Below are positions 51,497-61,189 of a stretch of 64,000 nt of DNA, one piece after another (positions within the stretch are counted from its first letter, which is position 1; every line of letters starts with the position of its first letter). A program made the position numbers and the translations under genes. This stretch comes from Massilia agri (GTDB lineage: Bacteria; Pseudomonadota; Gammaproteobacteria; Burkholderiales; Burkholderiaceae_D), in NCBI RefSeq assembly GCF_024753255.1, contig NZ_JANUHA010000002.1, positions 310,001 through 374,000 of the forward strand. Direction: 5' to 3'. The notes beneath the pieces are model-generated. The model was not told the origin of the DNA. It searched no databases and was given only the letters and a program-made list of their open reading frames with translations.

Positions 51497-52908
51497 CGCG
51501 GCGCCAGGCAGGCCTCGAAATCCTCGAAGGCGCCGTAGGCCGCTTGGGCAGGCCGCGCCTTGCCGCACAGGTCAGGCGTGGATTCGCTCACGGCGCGCCG
51601 CTCGGCTTCCCCGTCCCAGCGCAGGTCCAGGCTGGCCGGCGCGATGAAATGGCCGCGCTGCGGATGCACGCCCAGGTAAAGCAGGCCGACCGGCGTCGCC
51701 AGGTTGTCCTGGCTGCGCAGCTGTCCGCCGTTGCGGCTGCGGATGCCGCCATCGACCAGGTTGCCCTCGATGTCGGCGCTGCTCTCCGGGAAGCGCACGT
51801 CGATGCCGGCGGTATCGAGCAGGGTGTTGTGGACGATGCGGCTGCGCGCCCCGCTGTTGACGTAGATGCCGACGTCGGAGCAGGACGCGATCAGGTTGTT
51901 GCGGATCACGCCCTCTTCCTGTTCGGTGATGCAGCGGCCATCGCGGCAATAGGGTTTGCCGGTGCCGCCGCCGCCCAGCGACAGGCCGACGCGCAGGCCG
52001 CGGGCGGCGCGCAGCCGCTGTTCGCACAGCACCACGTTGCGCTCGAACACCGTGCGCGCGCCGGCGCCCTTGGCGAAGGCGCCGTAGCTGATGCCGTCGC
52101 CGCCCAGCTTGACGAAGTCGGCGATCAGGTTGCCTCGGATGAGCCAGTCATTGGCCGCGACCAGGTCGATCGGCGTGACTGGACTACGGGTCCTGCGCGC
52201 CACATCGTTGCGCAGGGTGTTGCCTTCGATGCGTCCGTGGTCCGGAAACTGCCCGCGCCAGCCGTTGATCTTGAAATGCGCGTTGAAGTCGACCAGGGTG
52301 TTGTTGAGGGCCGTGAAGTGGTGGGCGCCGCCGACCACATGGAAGGCGTGGTCGCAGTCACCATGGTTGCGGCAGACGCCACGCAGGCCCAGGTTTTCGA
52401 AGCGCCAGTACGGCCCCGCCACCACGATCCCCTCGAGGGTCGTGACGTCGATCATGACCGAGCCGGGGTGCTGCGCACGAACGACGATCGGCTGCGCCGC
52501 GCTCCCCGCCGTGCGCGCCTCGAGCGCCTTCTTGCGCACGAGGTAGTTGCCGGGCGCCAGCGTGATGACATCGCCCGGCTGCGCCGCAGCCATGGCGGCG
52601 CGCAGTTCCTCGACCGTGGACACGTGGCGCGGCATGCCTTGCGCTTCCGGAGCGGGACGCGGCTGGGCGCCAAGCGCCAGCGCCGGCAATGCAGAAGGTT
52701 CGTCGGCGCCGCGATCGAGGCCGGTCAGAGTCCGGGCTACCCATGCGCCGCTGCCGGTGATCAGGTCGTTGTGCCCGGAGCTTCGTTTGGCGATATAGGG
52801 CGCCAGGGTGCGCGGCGCAATGCCCTGGCTGTGCAGGTAGCCGATGCCGGCCGCCGCCGTCCCGATGCCCGCCAGCGCGGCCAGCGCCAGCCACAGCCGC
52901 AGCCTCAT
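51493..52908 (-). CDS. right-handed parallel beta-helix (PL6/chondroitinase-B-like) protein
   Basis: 471 aa from ATG 52908, which overlaps the prsR stop. Residues 5-25 are a hydrophobic anchor or signal (LWLALAALAGIGTAAAGIGYL). After a linker, ELRAAMAAAQPGDVITLAPGNYLVRKKALEARTAGSAAQPIVVRAQHPGSVMI and the following Asn-rich turns (ALNNTLVDFNAHFKING, IEGNTLRNDVARR, RNNLIASCSDVGIYVNSGARSRIVHNTLLD) form the beta-helix of polysaccharide lyase family 6 relatives. It may trim or modify an acidic EPS in the periplasm. Its stop codon overlaps that of the convergent hydrolase gene. Confidence 0.85.
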   Translation of the reverse strand: MRLRLWLALAALAGIGTAAAGIGYLHSQGIAPRTLAPYIAKRSSGHNDLITGSGAWVARTLTGLDRGADEPSALPALALGAQPRPAPEAQGMPRHVSTVEELRAAMAAAQPGDVITLAPGNYLVRKKALEARTAGSAAQPIVVRAQHPGSVMIDVTTLEGIVVAGPYWRFENLGLRGVCRNHGDCDHAFHVVGGAHHFTALNNTLVDFNAHFKINGWRGQFPDHGRIEGNTLRNDVARRTRSPVTPIDLVAANDWLIRGNLIADFVKLGGDGISYGAFAKGAGARTVFERNVVLCEQRLRAARGLRVGLSLGGGGTGKPYCRDGRCITEQEEGVIRNNLIASCSDVGIYVNSGARSRIVHNTLLDTAGIDVRFPESSADIEGNLVDGGIRSRNGGQLRSQDNLATPVGLLYLGVHPQRGHFIAPASLDLRWDGEAERRAVSESTPDLCGKARPAQAAYGAFEDFEACLAPR

Positions 52909-54266
52909 GCCCCGGTCTTGATGCCGTGCCGTCCCATCAGGTCGTACAGCGTCGGCCGGCTCACGCCGAGGATCTCGGAAGCCTTGACGATATTGCCGTC
53001 GACCCGGGCCAGCGCCTTGACGATGGCCTTGTACTCGGCCTCGTCGCGCACCTGGCGCAGGTTGATCGGCTCTTCCTCGGCGCCCTCGCCCGGCAGCCCG
53101 AGGTCGTCGGCGACGATGGTGTTCCCGTCGGCCATGATGACCGCGCGCTTGATGGTGTTTTCCATTTCGCGCACATTGCCCGGCCACTGGTAGCCTTCGA
53201 TCGCGGCGATCGCGTCGGGCGCGAAGTGCAGGGCCGAACGGCCTTCGGCCGCGCAGAACTTGTTCTTGAAGTGGTGGGCCAGCAGGGCGGCGTCGCCTTC
53301 CCGCTGGCGCATCGGCGGGATGGTGACGACGATCTCGGACAGGCGGTAATACAAGTCCTCGCGAAAGCGCCCCTGGGCGCACAGTTCCTTGAGCTTCTGG
53401 TGGGTCGCGCAGACGATGCGCACGTCGACAGGAATCTCTTCGTGGCCGCCGATGCGCTCGATGACGCGCTCCTGCAGGAAGCGCAGCAGCTTGGCCTGCA
53501 GCGCCATCGGCAGGTCGCCGACCTCGTCCAGGAAGAAGGTGCCGCCGTGCGCCAGCTCGACCTTGCCCTTGGTCTGCTTGGCCGCGCCGGTGAAGGCGCC
53601 CTTCTCGTAGCCGAACAGTTCGGATTCGAGCAGGTTTTCCGGAATCGCCGCGCAGTTGATCGCCATGAAGCGTTCCTTGGCGCGCGGCGACAATTGGTGC
53701 AGGGCGCGCGCCAGCACTTCCTTGCCGGTGCCCGATTCACCCAGCAGCATGACGGAGGCCGAGGTCGGGGCGACCTTCTCGATGTTGCGGCAGACTTTCA
53801 GCATGCCGGGGTCGCGCGAGATCACGCCGGCCAGCGGCGAATCGGCCTGGGCCTGCTGCATGCGGCGGTTCTCCTGCTGCAGGTTGTGCAGGAAGAAGGC
53901 GCGCTGGATCACCAGGTTCAGCACCTCGGGGTCGGTGGTCTTCTGGTGGAAGTCGTAGGCGCCCATGGCGACCGCCTTGACCGCGTTGGTGTGGTCCTGG
54001 TTGCCGGTCAGGACGATCACCCGGGTGTCCGGCGCCAGCGCCAGGATCTGCTGCAGCGTGGCCAGGCCTTCGGTCGAGCCGTCCGGGTCGGGCGGCAGGC
54101 CGAGGTCCATGGTGCACACGGCCGGCTCGTGGCGGCGGACCTGGGCCAGCGCGGCCTCGCGGTCGCCGGCCACCACGACGTCGTAGGCGTCGAGGCTCCA
54201 GCGCAGCTGTTTCTGCACCCCGGGATCGTCTTCGATGATCAAGAGTTTCGGTTTGGTCTGGCTCAC
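52905..54266 (-). CDS. prsR: PEP-CTERM system sigma54 response regulator PrsR
   Basis: 453 aa from GTG 54266, preferred because AGGAA lies just upstream; GTG 54290 is also possible. Receiver domain with phosphoacceptor Asp54 (MDLGLP). AAA+ domain with Walker A GESGTGKE (176-183), sigma54-contact loop GAFTGA (223-228) and Walker B FFLDEVGD. C-terminal Fis-type helix-turn-helix (ASEILGVSRPTLYDLMGRHGI). It activates RpoN promoters of PEP-CTERM genes; three such promoters are visible in this window. It is cotranscribed with prsK (stop/start nearly adjacent) and with the beta-helix gene. Confidence 0.95.
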   Translation of the reverse strand: MSQTKPKLLIIEDDPGVQKQLRWSLDAYDVVVAGDREAALAQVRRHEPAVCTMDLGLPPDPDGSTEGLATLQQILALAPDTRVIVLTGNQDHTNAVKAVAMGAYDFHQKTTDPEVLNLVIQRAFFLHNLQQENRRMQQAQADSPLAGVISRDPGMLKVCRNIEKVAPTSASVMLLGESGTGKEVLARALHQLSPRAKERFMAINCAAIPENLLESELFGYEKGAFTGAAKQTKGKVELAHGGTFFLDEVGDLPMALQAKLLRFLQERVIERIGGHEEIPVDVRIVCATHQKLKELCAQGRFREDLYYRLSEIVVTIPPMRQREGDAALLAHHFKNKFCAAEGRSALHFAPDAIAAIEGYQWPGNVREMENTIKRAVIMADGNTIVADDLGLPGEGAEEEPINLRQVRDEAEYKAIVKALARVDGNIVKASEILGVSRPTLYDLMGRHGIKTGA

Positions 54267-54290
54267 GTCGTTCCTCGGTGATGTCTTCAC

Positions 54291-56390
54291 TCAGGCGGCA
54301 CGCGGGGCGTGTTGCGCCCCACCTTCCGCCGGCATTTCCTGTTGGTGAAGCGGCAGCAGAACCCGGAAGGTGGTGCCCACGCCTGGCGTGCTGCTCACCT
54401 CCAGGCTGCCGCCCAGTTCATTGATGTATTCACGGCTCTCGAACACGCCGATGCCCATGCCGGCCGACTTGGTGGAGTCGAAGGGCTTGAACAGGCGTTC
54501 GCGGATGAAGTCCTCGCTCATGCCCTCGCCGGTGTCGATGATCTCGATCACGCCGCGCGCTTTTTCGCGCAGCAGGCGGATCGTGACGCTGCCGGTGCGG
54601 GGGGTGGCCTCGATCGCGTTCTGGATCAGGTGACCGACCACGCGCTCGAGGCGCTCGCGGTCGGCCAGCACGTGCAGGGAAGCATCGCCGACTTCCAGCC
54701 TTGGGCGCGGCTCGAAGGCGGCTTTCAGCGACACCGCCTGCGCGACCACCTGGTCCAGCGCCAGCGCCAGCGGCTGCTCCGCATTCTCGCTGCGGCTCAG
54801 CTTCTGCAGCATGATCTTCATCTTCTGCACCGAGTAGTCGACCGTCTCCAGCATGTCGGCCTGGAACTCGGGATTGTCCTTGTGCTTCGCCGCGTTGGCG
54901 TTCATCAGCGACAGCTGCAGCACCAGGTTCTTCAGGTCGTGCACCACGAAGGTCGACATGCGGTTGAAGGACTCGAACTGGCGCGCCACCATCAGGGCAT
55001 TGGCGGCGTCCTGCTGGGCCAGCTGGCTGGCGGCCTGGCTGCCCGCGATCTCGAGCACGTCGATCACTTCCCAGTTCAGCTTGACCGGGCTGCGCGGATT
55101 CTGCAGCAGCACGAAGCCGAACAGGCGCGCGTGCAGGATCAGCGGCACCACCAGCCAGGCGCGCGGATAGCCGGCCAGCCACTCGGGCAGCACGAGGGTG
55201 TCGTACTTGTCCGGGCTGTGCGCGTATTCGTGCAGGTCGACCACCCATTGGCTGGCCTCGAGGAACTGGCAGAAGGCCGAATCGGCCGGCTCCGAGGCCG
55301 ACAACGCCGGCGCCTGCCAGTGCGCGACCGGCTCGAAGCGCCCGCCCTCGGTGCGCTGCCACAGCGCGCCGCCCGGGCTTTCCACCAGCGCGGCGACCGC
55401 CTCGATGGCGCGCTCGCCCAGGTCCGGCCCCGGCCTGGACAGGGTGCGCGTGAAGCGCATCCACTCTTCGCGGTAGTCGTAGTTGTAGCGGTAGAAGTGC
55501 TTGCTGATGAAGACCTTCAGGCGCGCCCGGAAGCTGCCCGAGAACAGCACCCCGGCCAGCAGCATCAGGGCGCCGAACAGGAAGGTCACCTGCATCACCG
55601 TGCCCCAGCTGCCGCCGAAGTAGCGCAGGTAGTAGCCGGCCGAGCCCATTGCGAGCAGGTAGATGGCGGAACCGAACAGGGTGGCCGAATGGAACATCGC
55701 GCGGCGCGACACCGCCAGCGGCGAAGACCACAGCTTGCTGCGGCCCAGCGACACCGCGATCAGGGGCACGGTCAGCGCGTTGATCAGACCGCGCGCCGCC
55801 CAGATGTCGGCGTCGATGCTGCGGAACAGCAGGGTGTGGCTGTACAGGAAGAAGTCGTAAGCGAACATGGCCCCGATGCCGAGGCAGGCGAACTTCACGG
55901 CCCAGCGTTCGTGCAGGGTGCGGTTGCGGTATACGTGCTCGACCAGCAGCATGCCGGCCACCGCCATGGCGACCCGCACCGCGATCGGCATCGCGCCGGA
56001 ATACTTGACCTGGGCCACGCTCCAGTAGCCGCCGAGGGCCGCCACCAGGCAGGCAATGTAGACCAGGGCCCCCAGCACCAGCACCGGCTGCAGGCGCATC
56101 GGCATGCGGCTGCCCGGCGCGGTGAAGTGGCCGCGCAGGACCAGCAGGAACACCGACCAGGCGGCATTGCGCAGCAGTTCGGTGCTGTCGGCCAGCGACG
56201 ACCACATGCTGCCGTAGGCGGCTTCCCAGGCCAGGGCCGCGCCCCACAGCACGCTGGCCAGGCAGGCCAGGCCGAGCGCGACGTCGTGGCGGCGCCGCTG
56301 GCGCACCGCGAGCGGCGCGCCCAGCACGAGGAAGCAGGCGGATACCAGCGCGTAGCTGTAGGCCGCGATGCTGGTCAGGGAGACATCCAT
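54291..56390 (-). CDS. prsK: XrtA/PEP-CTERM system histidine kinase PrsK
   Basis: 699 aa. The first 290 residues hold eight or more membrane helices (no large periplasmic sensor). A GAF-like cytoplasmic domain follows (about 315-450), then the dimerisation/H-box with His484 (FVVHDLKNLVLQLSLMNANA) and a HATPase with N-box HLIQNAIEATPRTGS and G-box DTGEGMSE. It phosphorylates PrsR. The first gene of the prsK-prsR-beta-helix transcript, it is separated by 86 bases from the sugar-transferase gene. Confidence 0.95.
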   Translation of the reverse strand: MDVSLTSIAAYSYALVSACFLVLGAPLAVRQRRRHDVALGLACLASVLWGAALAWEAAYGSMWSSLADSTELLRNAAWSVFLLVLRGHFTAPGSRMPMRLQPVLVLGALVYIACLVAALGGYWSVAQVKYSGAMPIAVRVAMAVAGMLLVEHVYRNRTLHERWAVKFACLGIGAMFAYDFFLYSHTLLFRSIDADIWAARGLINALTVPLIAVSLGRSKLWSSPLAVSRRAMFHSATLFGSAIYLLAMGSAGYYLRYFGGSWGTVMQVTFLFGALMLLAGVLFSGSFRARLKVFISKHFYRYNYDYREEWMRFTRTLSRPGPDLGERAIEAVAALVESPGGALWQRTEGGRFEPVAHWQAPALSASEPADSAFCQFLEASQWVVDLHEYAHSPDKYDTLVLPEWLAGYPRAWLVVPLILHARLFGFVLLQNPRSPVKLNWEVIDVLEIAGSQAASQLAQQDAANALMVARQFESFNRMSTFVVHDLKNLVLQLSLMNANAAKHKDNPEFQADMLETVDYSVQKMKIMLQKLSRSENAEQPLALALDQVVAQAVSLKAAFEPRPRLEVGDASLHVLADRERLERVVGHLIQNAIEATPRTGSVTIRLLREKARGVIEIIDTGEGMSEDFIRERLFKPFDSTKSAGMGIGVFESREYINELGGSLEVSSTPGVGTTFRVLLPLHQQEMPAEGGAQHAPRAA

Positions 56391-56475
56391 GAAGTCGACG
56401 GTGGCGGCGCGGGCGGGTGGATGGTTACGGGTGGAGGTGGCGCGCCCGGCGGCGCGGCCACCGGGCGCAGGCGGC

Positions 56476-57879
56476 TCAACGTCCGCTGCGGAACAGCACG
56501 ACCTTGAGCGTGTTGATCAGGATGAGCACGTCCAGGAACAGGCTGTTGTTCTTCACGTAGTACAGGTCGTACTGCAGCTTTTGCAGCGCGTCCTCGGCCG
56601 AGGAACCATAGCCGTAGCGGACCTGGGCCCAGCCGGTGATGCCCGGCTTGACGCTGTGGCGCACATTGTAATACGGGACCACTTCGATCAGCTGCTCGAC
56701 GAAATAGGGACGCTCGGGACGCGGGCCCACGAAAGACATCTCGCCCTTGAACACGTTCAGGATCTGGGGCAGCTCGTCGATGCGGGTCTTGCGCATGAAG
56801 TTGCCGAAGCGCGTGACGCGCGGGTCGTTCTGCGCGGCCCACTGCGGCTTGCCGGCCTTCTCGGCGTCGACGCGCATGCTGCGGAACTTGTGCACGAAGA
56901 AGGTCTTGCCGTCCTTGCCGACCCGTTCCTGCGAATAGAACACCGGGCCGCGGTCTTCCATTTTCACCAGCAGGGCCGCCAGCAGCATGAGCGGGAAGGT
57001 CATGAGCAGGATCAGGGTGCTGCACACCAGGTCGAAGGTGCGCTTCATGAAGGTGCGCACGAAACTCTGGTCGAAGCCGCCGCCGAACACCAGCCAGGAA
57101 GGCTGCAGCGAATCGACGCGGATCTGGCAAGTCTCGCGCTCGAAGAAGGTGGCGGCGTCGGTAACGCGGATGCCCTGCAGCTTGCAGTCGAGGAGTTCCT
57201 TGATCGGGAAGCCGCCGCGGCGGTTCTGCACCGAGACCACGATCTCGGACACGTTGTACTGGCGCGCCAGCGACACCAGCGAGTCGCCGTCGCGCACCTT
57301 CAGCAGGTTCGACTGGGGCACGCACAGTTCCTCGCTCGCGCTTGGGATGAAGCCGGCGATGTCGTAGCGGTGGTAGTTCGAATTCTTCTGCGCCAGTTCG
57401 CTGCACTCCTTGGCCAGCGGACCGCCGCCGAGGAACATGATGCGCGACTGCAGGAAGCGCGCTTCCGAGGACTTGAAGAAGGCCATGCGTGCGGTGAAGA
57501 TGCCGACCGCCGCCAGCGCGAAGGTCAATGCCATCGCACCGCGTCCAAAGGACAGCTCCGGCGCCATGTAGAACAGCAGCGCCAGGATCGCGAAGCCCAT
57601 CAGGAAGGACGGCATCAGCTTCATGAAGAAGGGATGGCGCAGGCCTTCGTCGAAGTCGAGCTGGTACATGCCCATCGCGCTCATGCTGAAGATGATGGCC
57701 ACGGTGAAGGCGACCGCCGACGTGAAGAAATGGTCGAGATGGGCGCTTGCCGCCGCGTCGCCGAATTCGAGCATGCGCAGCGTGGAGCCGATGTAGGCCG
57801 CCCCCAGCAGCACGATCACCTCGACGAACAGCAGCAGAAAGACGATCTTGGATACGTAGTGATTAGCAATCCTGAACAC
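56476..57879 (-). CDS. XrtA system initiating sugar transferase (EpsB/WcaJ-like)
   Basis: 467 aa. Four to five N-terminal helices and a CoA-binding-like middle (SRIMFLGGGPLAKECSELAQ) precede the bacterial sugar-transferase domain: KMEDRGPVFYSQERVGKDGKTFFVHKFRSMRVDAEKAGKPQW, RKTRIDELPQILNVFKGEMSFVGPRPERPYFVEQL. It attaches the first sugar phosphate to undecaprenyl phosphate at the inner membrane. It is the end gene of the dehydrogenase-epimerase-transferase minus-strand group (17-base gap to the epimerase). Confidence 0.95.
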   Translation of the reverse strand: MFRIANHYVSKIVFLLLFVEVIVLLGAAYIGSTLRMLEFGDAAASAHLDHFFTSAVAFTVAIIFSMSAMGMYQLDFDEGLRHPFFMKLMPSFLMGFAILALLFYMAPELSFGRGAMALTFALAAVGIFTARMAFFKSSEARFLQSRIMFLGGGPLAKECSELAQKNSNYHRYDIAGFIPSASEELCVPQSNLLKVRDGDSLVSLARQYNVSEIVVSVQNRRGGFPIKELLDCKLQGIRVTDAATFFERETCQIRVDSLQPSWLVFGGGFDQSFVRTFMKRTFDLVCSTLILLMTFPLMLLAALLVKMEDRGPVFYSQERVGKDGKTFFVHKFRSMRVDAEKAGKPQWAAQNDPRVTRFGNFMRKTRIDELPQILNVFKGEMSFVGPRPERPYFVEQLIEVVPYYNVRHSVKPGITGWAQVRYGYGSSAEDALQKLQYDLYYVKNNSLFLDVLILINTLKVVLFRSGR

Positions 57880-57896
57880 GGTAGCCTCCCCGATTT

Positions 57897-58958
<1,062 letters not shown>

Positions 58959-59044
58959 TTTCGAACGCTTTCTCGGTCACGCCGGCGCGAAGCCGGCGTC
59001 GACGCGGCGCATGCGCGCCGCGCTTGGTGCAAGGCTGGGCGGGA

Positions 59045-60334
59045 TTACAGGCGCCAGACGCAGTAGCCGGCTTCCAGCAGGGCCTTCGGGTCGAACTGCG
59101 ATTTCACGTCGACGAAGCAGCCGTTTTCATTCAGTTTGGACTGGAAGTCCGCCAGCGACAGGGCCAGCACTTCCTTGTGCGGCACCGCGACCACCAGGGC
59201 ATCCGCCTTCGGCAGGCTGTCCCAGCTTTCCAGCTTGATGCCGTATTCGTGCTGTGCTTCCTCTGCGTCGGCCTGCGGGTCGAACACGTGCACGTCGCAG
59301 CCATACGAGGCCAGTTCGTGGACGATGTCGGCCACTTTCGAGTTGCGCAGGTCGGGGCAGTTTTCCTTGAAGGTCAGGCCGATCACGTTGACCTTGGAAC
59401 CCTTGACGTGGAAGCCCGAGGAGATCATCGACTTGACGGTCTTCTCGGCCACGAACTTGGCCATGCCGTCGTTGATGCGGCGGCCCGCCAGGATCACCTG
59501 CGGGTGGTAGCCGACCATCTCGGCCTTGTGGGTCAGGTAATAGGGATCGACGCCGATGCAGTGGCCGCCCACCAGGCCCGGACGGAAAGGCAGGAAGTTC
59601 CACTTGGTGCCCGCGGCCTTCAGCACTTCCAGCGTGTCGATGCCGATCTTGTCGAAGATGATCGCCAGCTCGTTCATCAGGGCGATGTTCAGGTCGCGCT
59701 GGGTGTTCTCGATGACCTTCGCGGCCTCGGCCACCTTGATGCTCGAGGCGCGGTAGACGCCGGCGGTAACGACCGATTCATACAGCTTGGCGATGCGGTC
59801 GAGCGATGCGTCGTCGTCGCCGGAGACCACTTTCAGGATGGTGGTCAGGGTGTGTTCCTTGTCGCCCGGGTTGATGCGCTCCGGCGAGAAGCCGACGTGG
59901 AAATCCTCTTTCCACTTCAGGCCCGACTTCTCTTCCAGGATCGGAATGCAGACTTCTTCGGTGGCGCCCGGATAGACGGTCGATTCGTACACGACGATGG
60001 CGCCGCGCTTCATGTGCGCGCCGACCGAGCGGCTGGCGCCGATCAGCGGGGTGAAATCGGGGTTGTGGGCGATGTCGACCGGGGTCGGCACGGCGACCAC
60101 GATGTAGTCGGCTTCGGCCAGGAGTGTCGGGTCGGTGGTGACTTCGAGGTGGCGGGCCTCTTTCAGCTGCTCGCTCGAGACTTCGCCGGTCGGATCTACG
60201 AAGCGTTTGTAATTTTCGATCTTGGCGCTCGACAGGTCGAAGCCGATCGTGCGTCCTTTCTTGCCGAACTCTACTGCCAGGGGTAAACCGACGTAACCAA
60301 GCCCGACAACCGCAACGACTTCATTCGCATTCAT
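59045..60334 (-). CDS. UDP-N-acetyl-D-hexosamine 6-dehydrogenase (WbpO/VipA/TviB-like)
   Basis: 429 aa from ATG 60334 (MNANEVVAVVGLGYVGLPLAVEFGKKG); the frame continues upstream to 60367 without a better start. Rossmann NAD domain, ESTVYPGATEEVCIPILE, catalytic cysteine in GLVGGHCIGVDPYYLTHKAEM, and C-terminal UDP-binding domain. It oxidises C6 of UDP-GlcNAc or UDP-GalNAc to the uronate. With the epimerase this reproduces the Vi-antigen/WbpO-WbpP precursor route. It is the first gene of this minus-strand group, with a long structured leader region upstream. Confidence 0.93.
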   Translation of the reverse strand: MNANEVVAVVGLGYVGLPLAVEFGKKGRTIGFDLSSAKIENYKRFVDPTGEVSSEQLKEARHLEVTTDPTLLAEADYIVVAVPTPVDIAHNPDFTPLIGASRSVGAHMKRGAIVVYESTVYPGATEEVCIPILEEKSGLKWKEDFHVGFSPERINPGDKEHTLTTILKVVSGDDDASLDRIAKLYESVVTAGVYRASSIKVAEAAKVIENTQRDLNIALMNELAIIFDKIGIDTLEVLKAAGTKWNFLPFRPGLVGGHCIGVDPYYLTHKAEMVGYHPQVILAGRRINDGMAKFVAEKTVKSMISSGFHVKGSKVNVIGLTFKENCPDLRNSKVADIVHELASYGCDVHVFDPQADAEEAQHEYGIKLESWDSLPKADALVVAVPHKEVLALSLADFQSKLNENGCFVDVKSQFDPKALLEAGYCVWRL

Positions 60335-60640
60335 TATAGGATTCCGTCCAAGAATTGATTTTTGCAATTATGCTAACTTTCAGTGTAGCATGAATGCATC
60401 AGTACACTCAACTTCACACTAAAAATTTGTTTGGAAGTAACAACACAGCAGTTGGAACGATAGCTGGTTGACATGACTGTGTCATGACCACAAGGATGTA
60501 GCTCATCCTTGCAAGTTTTGTGATATTAGCATTTTCTGAAATACAAGTTCCAAGGAAGCACGAATCGTGCGCTGGCTTTTGATAGCATTAATATAAGCAA
60601 TGTTGCAATGAAAAATCATTGCCGGCCACGCCGTTTGAAG
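60335..60640. other. AT-rich control region upstream of the sugar-nucleotide operon
   Basis: About 300 bases without a gene, holding several inverted repeats: ATGCTA/TAGCAT (60370-60391, 10-nt spacer), CATGAC/GTCATG (60472-60486), a hairpin CAAGGATG/CATCCTTG (60491-60511, 5-nt loop), and GCACGA/TCGTGC (60558-60570). No sigma54 element was found. They could be operators or leader structures of the dehydrogenase operon; the hairpin might end a transcript coming from the right. Confidence 0.5.
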
Positions 60641-61044
60641 GTCGAGTCTCTAAGGAAACACGGGCAAACGCGTCAGTCGAATGGCCTTGCAGGATTGCAA
60701 TTCAACATTAAGAAGGGGGCGTCGAAGAAGCGCGTCTGCCCCTTGTAATGTAGCGTGCCGATTCCAGGGCAACCTGAAAAGCTGCGCCGTCCGCGACCAC
60801 ATTGCCGCGCGCCGAGCTGGTTCCCTCTTGGATCGTTACCAACTCGGCGACGAGAAACATTTATATATGAGGGATCCCTTGCGCCTGTACGCCGCGAACA
60901 GGATGCTTCCCGAAAGACTGGACCGCTGGGGGCGTGTTTGAGGAGCGGTGTGCCAGATGAAGCGCGAGGTCGAAACGAACCCGCTGGAGCAATCCAGCAC
61001 GCCCTTCCTGGCAAGAAAGGGATATGGCAGAGTAAAACGGGGAG
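60641..61044. other. intergenic stretch before the island boundary, no gene seen
   Basis: Base composition returns to higher GC here, but no reading frame looks coding: short frames on both strands have no recognisable motif and run across the tRNA remnant. On the minus strand it includes sequence just downstream of the tRNA fragment, with a small stem CCCTT/AAGGG near 61005-61022. It may be degraded chromosomal DNA next to the integration site. Confidence 0.4.
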
Positions 61045-61124
61045 TGGCGCGGCTGGCTGGGATCGAACCAGCGACCCTTGGCTTCGGAGGCCCAAAACAG
61101 TGCCTTTCTCTAAGCCACCTCTCC
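61045..61124 (-). other. attachment-site remnant: 3' half of tRNA-Arg(CCG)
   Basis: On the minus strand, 61092 to 61045 is the exact 3' part of a tRNA: anticodon loop CTCCGAA (anticodon CCG, 61085-61087), variable region, T-arm GCTGG-TTCGATC-CCAGC, acceptor strand CAGCCGC, discriminator G and encoded CCA (61045-61047). The 5' part does not match: the expected acceptor GCGGCTG is missing and the sequence instead begins GGAGAGGTGGCTTAGAG (61124-61108), resembling a tRNA-Ser 5' end. The tRNA is therefore not functional here. It is the expected product of integration at a tRNA 3' end, with the integrase gene 66 bases away. Confidence 0.75.
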
Positions 61125-61140
61125 AGATATTTCCCATTTA

Positions 61141-61159
61141 TTGGCACAATTTTGGCACA
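61141..61159. repeat. tandem 8-bp direct repeats upstream of the integrase
   Basis: TTGGCACA occurs at 61141-61148 and again at 61152-61159 with a 3-base spacer, between the tRNA remnant and the integrase start. The period of 11 bases places both on the same DNA face, as for recombinase arm sites or an autoregulatory operator. Confidence 0.5.
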
Positions 61160-61189
61160 CTTACGGCTCAGCTAACAACAGAGCCGAAC

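Noticed and set aside
61045..61124. A complete, functional tRNA at the island edge
   Set aside because: The 5' acceptor strand GGAGAGG cannot pair with CAGCCGC and the anticodon stem has a mismatch, so only the 3' half is genuine.
60673..61137. 154-codon minus-strand frame across the tRNA remnant
   Set aside because: Its N-terminus is translated tRNA sequence (GLRSQGSLVRSQPA) and the rest has no coding character.
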